Origin: Saccharomycodes ludwigii
Taxonomy: Eukaryota; Ascomycota; Saccharomycetes; Saccharomycodales; Saccharomycodaceae
DNA: 64,000 nt
Assembly (NCBI RefSeq): GCF_020623625.1
Contig: NC_060205.1
Span: 675,501 to 739,500, forward strand
Direction: 5' to 3'
Shown here: piece by piece, positions 9,902 through 19,700 of the stretch
Layout of the letters: each line of letters begins with the position of its first letter
Position numbering within the stretch: position 1 is the stretch's first letter
Translations under genes and position numbers: made by a program
The notes under the pieces: generated by a model
Seen by the model: the letters and a program-made list of their open reading frames with translations, nothing else
What the model was told of the DNA's origin: nothing
Database searches by the model: none

Positions 9902-10335
9902 TGTTGTAAGGTGAAGTGGGCTAAAGATGTTACTTGGTTAGACTCGTTCTAAATCGATCTTTTCTCGTTATTATATTTCTTCTATATATAATATCTAATT
10001 ACATAAGTCTAAACTAACTTATACAAACAAGGACAATATATCTACGAAACCCAAAACTCTTTAGTGAGATGTTGGCTTTATATACTCCTGTTTTCGGTTG
10101 TCGACACGACAACTTTTACAACAATTATGACAGCGCATAGCCTTAGCTTTTCGATGCGTTGTTCTCAACTTCGGTACTGCGGTGTTATAGTAGTATTTGC
10201 TTTGCTGGCATAATCACTACTAAGCGTAACATCCACGTACAAGTCTCTTTACGGATAAATCATAATAACATAGTATCTCACTATTTACGGTTATTAACAC
10301 GTGATTTATCTTGTTATAAGGTTTACCTTATAACA
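9902..10335 (-). repeat. 5' LTR of the Ty3-type element
   Basis: 434 bp, identical by eye to 5057-5490. It should hold the element promoter and transcript start. Its outer end abuts the right copy of the target duplication, upstream of the tRNA-Met gene. Confidence 0.95.
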
Positions 10336-10340
10336 GACGC
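10336..10340. repeat. Target-site duplication, right copy (gacgc)
   Basis: Exact match to 5052-5056. It lies 10-14 bp before the mature 5' end of tRNA-Met, about where Pol III would start transcription. Confidence 0.9.
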
Positions 10341-10349
10341 GTGTTGAAA

Positions 10350-10422
10350 GCTTCAGTAGCTCAGTAGGAAGAGCGTCAGTCTCATAATCTGAAGGTCGAG
10401 AGTTCGAACCTCCCTTGGAGCA
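10350..10422 (+). tRNA. Elongator tRNA-Met (anticodon CAT)
   Basis: 73 bases, no intron. The sequence is almost that of Sc elongator tRNA-Met: acceptor GCTTCAG, A-box TAGCTCAGTAGG, anticodon CAT at 10383-10385 in a CTCATAA loop, B-box region GTTCGAACC, and 3' end TTGGAGCA without encoded CCA. It pairs as a cloverleaf, with a G-T wobble at the base of the acceptor stem. It is not the initiator type, which starts AGCGCC. It is probably the landing site of the adjoining Ty3-type element; the internal promoter is intact, so the gene should still be expressed. Confidence 0.95.
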
Positions 10423-10425
10423 TTC

Positions 10426-10437
10426 TTTTTTTTTTTT
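10426..10437 (+). terminator. Pol III terminator of tRNA-Met
   Basis: A run of 12 T residues begins 4 bases after the mature 3' end, the usual Pol III stop signal. Confidence 0.85.
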
Positions 10438-10479
10438 GGATTTTTTTCTAAATGTCTTTTTCCGTATTTGGAAATTGGT

Positions 10480-10487
10480 CATGTGAT
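10480..10487 (-). promoter_or_regulatory. CDEI/Cbf1-type site upstream of TRA1
   Basis: CATGTGAT on the plus strand reads ATCACATG on the minus strand, matching RTCACRTG. It lies about 240 bp before the TRA1 start. No centromere CDEIII-like element follows. Confidence 0.4.
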
Positions 10488-10722
10488 TACTGAAAAAAAT
10501 AGATATCTTTGACATTTCTGAGTATTTTTTTTTTTCTCTTTTTTTTTTTTTTTTGTTTTGTTTCTTCTTATATCGTAATTTATGTTTTTATTAGTTTCTC
10601 ATTTTATTTCATTTATTTGGGTTGTGATGGAGTTGCTTTAATGTGTGATTTATTTTATTTAACAATATTTCATACTTTAATTAAAAAAAAAAAAAATTAC
10701 AAAAAAAAGCAACAAAAAAAAT

Positions 10723-13700
10723 ATGTCTTATGTTGAACAAATTGATACTTTTGTATCCAGATTAATAACCATACAGCAGGAACAAAAATTCGAGTCAGCG
10801 CAGGATACTACTGATAACAAAAACGAAAATTTGTCCAAAGAGTTATTAATTTTAACAGAATTGTGCGATGTGGTTGAAGTATTCAATTCTTCAATTCAAG
10901 ATAATCCTTATTATTTGGAAAAAACCATTCCAATTTTACTTGAAATTTTACAAACAACTCCAATTTCATTCAAATCAAATAGTATAGAACATAAGATAAG
11001 AAACGTTGTTTTAGAAACAATTAGCAGATCTACTTTGAATGACCAATTTGAAAAACATTCATTATTAGTACTGAAAGTACTACTTGAAGTCCTAAAACAA
11101 GACAATGAAGAAAATGCAGTTATTGCTATCAAGATAACTACGGGATTATTCAAGACTTATAGAACCATTTTGGTTAATGAGGTAGACTCTTTTGTTGCTA
11201 TTATTCTACAAATGTATGATAATATATCTGAATTAGTAGAAAGCGCGTTTCCCAACAGTAATGCCAACACCATCGATAACACTAATAATAGTTATATAGG
11301 AAATGAAAGCAACAATAATAACAATGGCAACTTATTGGACCCTGCGACCAACAGTACCACTAGTTCAGACTCGATGAACGAGGATTTAATGCTAAATTCC
11401 TCTGATACTAATATGTCAAATACAACAAACTACCATCAGGCTATGAAGTCCTTCAAAGTTTTAATTGAGTGTCCATTGTGCATGGTCACTTTATTTTCCT
11501 CATACAAACAGTTAGTTCAAACTGCTTTTCCATCATTTATCCCATTAATTATCAAATTGTTAATGCTACAAGCTGAACCGCAAAAATTGGCACGGGAAGA
11601 GGCTTTAAAAAGTGGCAGACGTTGTTGGACCAGTGTGTCCCCTGAAATTAAAAATAGGAGTGAGTATTGCAATTTTACACTAGCTCAAGTTAAAGCGACT
11701 TCTTTTTTGGCATATGTTTTTATCAGGGGGCATGTTGCCGAGTATCTACAAAATTATGTGAAAATAGTTCCCGAGTTAGTGATGAGGCTATTACAGGATT
11801 TACCCTGTGAAATGTCGCATGCAAGAAAGGAGTTATTACATGCAACGAGACATATTCTATCCACAAATTACAAGAAGCTTTTTTTGCCTCAATTAGATTT
11901 ATTATTTGACGAGAAAGTATTGCTAAGTGATGGTTTTACTGTTCATGAAACTTTACGTACTCTAGCTTACAGTATGCTTGCTGATTTTATCCATAATGTT
12001 AGAAACGAATTGACATTGGATTATATAGAAAAAACAATCAGACGTTACTCTAAGCACATGAAGGATGATACTTTGGCTTTAACTGTGCAAGTTATGAGTG
12101 CTAAATTATTATTAAATCTAATGGAAAGAATAATCAAGTTGGGCAAAGACAATCCGAATGATGCTGTCAGGGCTAGGAAATTGTTGATGCTAATAATTGA
12201 AAGCTATACCGAGAGATTGAGGTGGTCTAATAAACAGTACGATCATATAATGCATTACCATGAACAATATGAAAAAAACAAAAATGAACGAGTTAAGGGG
12301 GTTCAAGATAAAATTAATTCAAGAAATAGAGAAACCGAGGAATTTGTTTCTAAAATTTTGAAAACCGACGAGTTTATTACACCTATTGGCAATGATGTGG
12401 ACCAAAATGGAGACACTATCATGAAAAATGACACGTTTACCAAGTATATCGACGACTATGACATTAGTAATTATTCGCCCATATCTATTGCACCTGCTCC
12501 CACCAGCGATCCGTTAAAGGATATTTCTTATTTATATAAAACGATTTTGTCCTTTTTGAAAACGATTATTCATGATATTAAAATTTTCAATCCGCCATCC
12601 AACGACTTTACCAATGCAAACCCGAAAGTATGGTATTCTATGTCAAGGGTATTTTCCTATGAGGAGGTTTTAGTTTTCAAAACATTATTCCATGAAGGTA
12701 TCAGCGGCATGCACTTTTTCTGTAATAGTGTATCTCAACCAGCTGTTGTTGATGGTAAAAAAAAATATTTTGACATAACTTCACCAAATATGCCTGTTTC
12801 AGCAAGCAGAGAAGCGAGGGATATTATGGATTATTTTGCCGTTATATTTATGCAAATTGATACACCAACTTTTAATGAAATTGTTAGGTCTGAAATCGAG
12901 TTCATGTATGATTCTATGGTTAAAGATTCCGCTTTACTTCATATTGCACAGTCATTTTTAACCAGTGAGGTTACTTCCCCGAATTTTACCAGTATCTTGC
13001 TAAATTTTTTAAACAAGAAATTGGAAGGTTTGGGCAATGCTGATGTTAATACTGCCAATATTTTAATTAGACTATACAAGCTTTCTTTTATGTCAGTTAA
13101 CCTATATCCTGTTACCAATGAGGTTGTATTATTACCACATCTAAACAATTTGATTTTAGATTCACTTAAATACAGTACCAAGGTACACGAACCACTGGTT
13201 TATTTTTACTTAATTCGCACACTATTTCGTAGCATTGGTGGCGGGAAATTTGAAAATTTGTACAGATTTATAAAACCGATATTGCAGGTTTTGCTTCAAT
13301 CTTTAAATAGAATGATTTTAATGGCTCGCAGACCACATGAAAGAGACTTGTATGTTGAATTATGCTTAACTGTTCCTGTTAGACTAAGTGTTTTAGCTCC
13401 ATATTTGAATTATCTAATGGTTCCGTTGGTTTATGCATTACAAGGGTTCCCCGACTTAATATCACAAGGGTTGAGGACTTTGGAATTGTGTATAGACAAC
13501 TTGACTGCTGAATATTTTGATCCGATTATCGAACCAGTCTATGAAAAAGTCATCATTGCTTTATTTAAACTATTGAAACCGTACCCTTATAATCATCAAA
13601 TAAGCCATACAACGGTTAGGGTTTTGGGTAAGCTAGGCGGTCGTAATAGAAAGTTTTTAAAACCTCCATCAGATTTAAAGACACAAGAAGCGCTTGATAT

Positions 13701-16700
13701 CGGAGTAAATGCACTGTTTGAAATATACGGCATTAATGGCGAAGTCCCTGTATCAGTTACTCCCGGTGTTAAATTTGCTTTAGACATTTTATATGACTAT
13801 AGAATTGATGTTCACTATAGAGTGCAGTCTTTTAAATATTTGTCTTCTATATTGAAGTTGTTTTTAGCAAAGAATAGCGAAATCAACTTTGATAGTTACG
13901 CAGTGCTGGTACAAAGAGCTGTTGGTTGTTTGTCACAACAAAAGCTTCATTTGGATGTAGAATTTTGTGATAAAGTTATTAAATATCCGTCTAAATTAGC
14001 TAACGAACAATCCCTATTTTTAACTCTTTTAGAAAGTTTGTTTTTCGCCGCTTCAGTAAAAGAATGTAGAGAAGAGTCCACTATCTTGTTGAAGAGCATT
14101 ATCGATCACATTTGCTTAATTCAAGTGAATAATGAACTAAATAACAAAATTTGTCAACCGGATTTATTTAATATTGAAATGAAACAGCCTGATGTTTATA
14201 TTAGCACTGATGTTTTAGTAGAAGCTTTGTCTTCAGCCTTGGGCTCATATCTAGAAGACACAAGAACTTTGGCCGTTGAAATGTTGAAACATGTTAAACT
14301 TGTGAGCAAAAAAATATATGGTGACAGCTTGATGTATAAATACTCTTTTATTCCCAAATTAATGGAGAAGTTTATTCATGATTGTTATGGCGATATATAT
14401 TTCACTAAAAGCAGTGGTGTGCTAGGTATCAAAGTTTTCCTTGAAGAGTTGGATTTTTCTGTTGATTTTTGGAAAAATTATCAACTTCCATTAATTAACG
14501 GATTATTGTTTGTAGTCAAAGATACCCCCGTCGAAGCGCCTTCCAGCATTTGTGAAACGTCAGATTTGTTAATTTGTTCTATTTTGAAGAAGACATGTGC
14601 TGATTTGAAAGTAGATGACTTAATGGGGAAACCAATTCACGATTCTTTAACCGAAATTGTGTGTGAATTGAGTTGTCCTCATGCCAAAGTAAGAGAAACA
14701 AGCAAAAAAGCATTGGAAACCGTATCCAATGTGACAAACATTCCAATTGCCAATTTAATGGAAGTTTCAAAAAATTTTTTGCTATCCCCGATTTTTGCCA
14801 AGCCTCTAAGAGCCCTACCTTTTTCTATGCAGATCGGTAATGTTGATGCTATAACTTTTTGCTTAAGTTTGCCAAATTCCTTTTTAGAGTTCAACGAGGA
14901 GCTTTATAGATTGTTGCATGAAACTATAGCTCTAGTTGATGCTGATGATGAGTCTTTAGCCAGCTTACACCGTGTCCATGAGTATAAGACCTCGCAACAG
15001 TTGGTGGAACTAAGAGTTGTCTGTATCAAATTACTGTCTCTAGCTTTGAAAAATGAGAGTTTTGCAACCTCGCAACAAGGTGCTACCAGATTTCGTATTT
15101 TGGCTGTTTTTTTCAAAGCCATGCTGAAACCATCTAACGAAATCATCGATGCTACCTATGAAGGTTTGAAGTTGGTGCTAAGTGATAATTTTAAATTGCC
15201 CAAGGAATTGTTACAAAATGGTTTAAAACCAATGTTAATGAACTTGTCATATCACGAAAAATTAACAGTTCATGGTATGCGCGCATTATCCCGTGTTTTG
15301 GAGTTGCTAATCGCTCATTTCAAAGTTGAGATAGGCCGCAAACTCTTGGATCATTTGGATTCATGGTGTAGCTTGAATGTTTTGGATAATTTATTTGGAA
15401 AAGATATATATGACCAACCGCAGACAAATGTCATCTATAGTATTGTAGATATATTTTATTTGTTACCAGCGCAAGCTGACATGTTTCTAGGAGATTTGTT
15501 ATTAAAAGTGATGGTGCTAGAAAAGAGATTGAGATTACAACTAGACTCTCCGTTCCGTGTTCCTTTGGCCAAATACTTGAACAGATTCCACAAGAGTGTC
15601 ATTTTGTATTTTTCCAAGAATTTAAACTCTAGGCCGCTAGTTATGCTATTGTGTTCCATAATCAGATTAGAAGAATCCAAAACTTTGCTAGCTGATTTTG
15701 AAGAACAACTTGAAACATTTATTAAATTTTACATTACTGGAATTTCTTCCAACCCGAGCAGATGCGTTAGTTTTTTTTCAAATGTTATTGATATATTTTT
15801 AACTCTAAGTGAAATAAAGGGCGACGAATGGTTTTTACGCCATACAGACCTATTAATTAAAATCAGACAAATCTTTATTTTGGTTGTGAAAACAATCAAC
15901 ACCAACAACATTTATATTGACCATTTGCAATTGAATCAGGCCATTGAAAAGTTTCAAATGTTCTTTTTACGTCACATGGAATTGAACAACGATCATGTTG
16001 ATTTCTTCTTTGAATTTATTGATTTTACTTTTAAAGTTAATATAAAATTGATTCCACCAATAGAGAAATTTATTTACAAGAATATTGTTTCCACCGATGA
16101 CAAGCTTTTGAAAATGAAATATATAACAAAGGCCCTAAATTATGCTACTTACAATATGAAGGGGAAATGCACTTTATTTGTACTAAAAAAAATTGTAAAC
16201 AACGGTTTGATATATGACGGATTTATATATGGTAACTTAGATAATTTGATTCCCGCAACCGACTCCCTAGATGTTAATTGGTTAATGTGCATTACCGATA
16301 GAATCTGGAGAAACACCAATTTGTACTCGAACAACAAAGTACCTGGTGAACTGGATTTTTTACGATTTGAATTATTGCAACTTTCTGCCTGTGTTATAAA
16401 ATGGCATCCAAAGATTACGGTCGAACTAAAAAAGGATATAGTCAAGTTTGGCTGGAGTTATATCAAGCTATCCGATCCATTAACGAAGCAGGCTGCTTAT
16501 ATGCTAATTTCATATTTCATCTCTGGTTTTAATGTCCCAACAAAAATTATTACTCAAATATTTGTTGCCTTGCTAAGAAACCAACAAGTTGAAACTCGGT
16601 ACATGGTTAGAGAATCATTAGATTTGTTAGCTCCAGTAATGTATAATAGAATGTTTGACATGGAGAATTCAAGGATTTGGGTCAAATGGGTTAGACGTGT

Positions 16701-19700
16701 CTTGTCTGAAAACAATCATAATCAAAATACTACCATTTACCACTTTTTAACACGTCATGTTAGCGAATTTTTCCCTGATCGGGACCATTTTGTTCCTAAT
16801 ATCATTAGTTATTTAGGGAAATTGGTTTTTCTGACTAGCCCAACAGTTGAAAGCCAGGTGATGGCTATCGATCAGGCCGAATTAATTTTGAAATGGGAAA
16901 AACTAAGTAAGAAGGAGAACAATAGGACACCTCTTAAAATTTTAGAAAATGAAGAAAATGAAGAAAATAAAGGAAATAAGGGAGAATTTGACCCAAACCA
17001 GTCAACTGAGAAAGTGGAGGAAGGTACGGGGGCCATTGAGGCGCCAGAAACTTTAGACAGAAAAGTTGAAGAAACTCCACTTGGTAGTACGACCCTAACT
17101 ACATATCAAGTTCCATTACCACAACGCGAAGCATGTATTACCTTTTTAATTCGTTATTTATGTGCTAGTTCCCATAGGGTCTCTGAAGTGGAGTTAGGTA
17201 TTCGTGCTTTAAATATTATGTCAGAGCTAATATCTGCGGATTTTTGGCCCGAAGTTAATGTCAAACTGGAATTTTTTGAAAAATTCTTAATTTCAGACGA
17301 TCTATCTTCTCCAAACATTTTATGCTATTGTTTGAACGCTTTGACAGTTTTAGCTGTTGTTTTGGATAAGAAGGCTCCACAATTAGTGGTCGATGATTTG
17401 CCAAGAATTTTGAGCTTATTAGATAAATGCCTCCATTCTGAACACCAGGATATCCAAATTGCCTTGCAGAAAGTTTTGCGAATTATCTTGAGAGCAATCA
17501 AAACTTGTAATGTTCCCATTGATACTGAACAAGATTCACCTGCGAAAAATTTTATTACTGCTTTGACTGCAACAATATCGGATGATCTACGTGGTTCTTC
17601 ATCTGTTGCAGCTGGTATCATGCTATCTTGGAGTTTATTTATGTATTTTGATGCAAAAGTTGATTCTTTGCTACCGTTGTTGATGAAAACGTTTAGCAAA
17701 TTGTGTTCCGATCATTTGGCAACTTCTCAGCCCAAAGATGCCACTACAATTGAAGAGGCAAGGATTACTACGAAATTTTTGGAAAAAGTTTTTTACATAT
17801 TGTCTTCCAAGATAGGACTATTGGCTGATAGTCGACGTCCCTTCTTATCTCTGGTGGCAATGTTGATTGATCGTTCTATGGACCAAAAGTTTTTGAAACA
17901 AGTTATTTATGTTTGTAAAAATTGGACTTTTAGTAATGAGATTTTTCCAACTGTGAAGGAAAAGGCAGCAATTTTAACCAAGATGCTTGCATTTGAAATT
18001 CGTGGGGAACCTATTTTGTGTAAAGATTTTTATTCAATTGTATTGGATTTGTTTCAGAACCCAAATTATGCCAATACTGAGCTTACCGTTAGGATGGAGC
18101 AGCCATTTTTAGTTGGCACACGTATTGCTGATATTGCCATACGTAAAAAATTAATGTCAATATTGAATAGTAGCTTGGAGCCTGACGTTCATGAACGTTT
18201 GTATTATATTGTTAGGGACCAAAATTGGGAGTTTATTAGCGATTATCCTTGGTTAAACCAAGCTTTACAATTATTGTACGGAGCATTCAATTCAGAAAAG
18301 AAATTAAGATTAGAAAGTGAATATTCTTTACCAGAGCTAATGACGATTGAAAAGTCGTTACCAAATAATGTAGCAGGAAACTCAACAACCGAACATACTA
18401 ATACTGAATTGTTCGACTTTATTAAGGAACACGAAAAGTTTATGTCTGGTGCTGCTACTGTTAAAGCATCTGATATTTTAGAGCCGTTGGTTGATATCTT
18501 TTACCAGGCACCAGAGTCAATTTACTCTGCTTGGGTTTCTTTATTTCCTATTGTTTACCGTACTGTTAGGAGGAACGAGAAGTTTGGATTCGTTCGTTCC
18601 TTAGTATCGTTATTGTCCAAGGATTATCATTTGCGGCAAAAAAACTCATCTGTAAATGTTTTGAAAGCTTTACTAGATGGGTTGAGCAAAGTCGAGGCTT
18701 TAGAATTACCTCCGCATTTAGTGAAGTATATCTCGACAAGTCATAAAACGTGGTACGAAGGCTTAAATATTTTAGAGTCGCTACAGGAAAACAACAGTAT
18801 TGACAATAATAAAATTGCTGCAGCGAATGAAGATGCCTTGCTAGAAATGTATATTTCTTTGCAAGAAACTGACATGTTTTATGGGTTATGGAAAAGAAGG
18901 GCTAAATTTGCAGAAACAAGCACTGCGTTATCTTATGAACAAATCGGATTATGGGATAAAGCACAACAAATGTATGAAGCTGCCCAGGTAAAAGCTCGAA
19001 GTGGTGCTTTGCCTTATTCTAAGTCTGAGTATGCTTTGTGGGAAGATGACTGGATTATGTGTGCTGAGGAATTGCAACAGTGGGACATATTAACTGAATT
19101 AGCTAAGCATGAGGGATTTATAGACTTATTGTTGGAATGTGGTTGGAGAGTTGCTGATTGGCATGCTGATAGAGAAGCCTTGGAACAATCAATTAAGAGT
19201 GTTATGGATGTTCCTACGCCCAGGAGACAAGTTTTTGAAACATTTTTAGCTCTGCAAAAATTTGCAGATACTAAGAAGGGGGAACAAGAAGTGAGAAAAT
19301 TATGTGATGAGGGTGTTCAACTAAGCCTACATAAGTGGTGTTCGTTGCCTAATAGATACACTGAAGCGCACAAGGGGTTATTACATGGCTTTCAACAGTA
19401 CGTTGAATTTTTGGAGGCTATTCAAATTTACAACAATTTAGCATCAACAAATGCGCAAAACTTGGATGCCAAAACACCTGAAGTGAAAAGAATATTACAA
19501 TGTTGGCGTGATCGTTTACCGAACATATGGGATGATGTTAATATATGGAATGATTTAATTACTTGGAGACAACATGTTTTTCAAGGTATAAACAATACAT
19601 ACTTGCCATTAATACCAGCTTTGCAACAGAATAGCAATAGAAATGTTACCACTCATGCTTATAAGGGTTATCATGAGATTGCGTGGGTGATTAACAGGTT

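Larger units (their letters stand above)
5057..10335 (-). mobile_element. Ty3/gypsy-type LTR retrotransposon, looks whole and very young
   Basis: A 5,279-bp element on the minus strand. Parts in its own reading direction: 5' LTR (10335-9902), primer-binding site complementary to initiator tRNA-Met (9899-9887), gag (9886-9101), pol (8975-5478; protease, reverse transcriptase, RNase H, integrase), polypurine tract (5504-5491) and 3' LTR (5490-5057). The domain order with integrase last is that of Ty3/gypsy (Metaviridae), not Ty1/copia. The two 434-bp LTRs look identical by eye and the gacgc target duplication is perfect, so the insertion is very recent; both long reading frames look whole. The near edge of the element is 14 bp from the mature 5' end of a tRNA-Met gene, matching the known Ty3 preference for Pol III start sites. 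Ty3 relatives are known to use programmed frameshifting between gag and pol; I have not tried to connect the frames. Confidence 0.95.
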
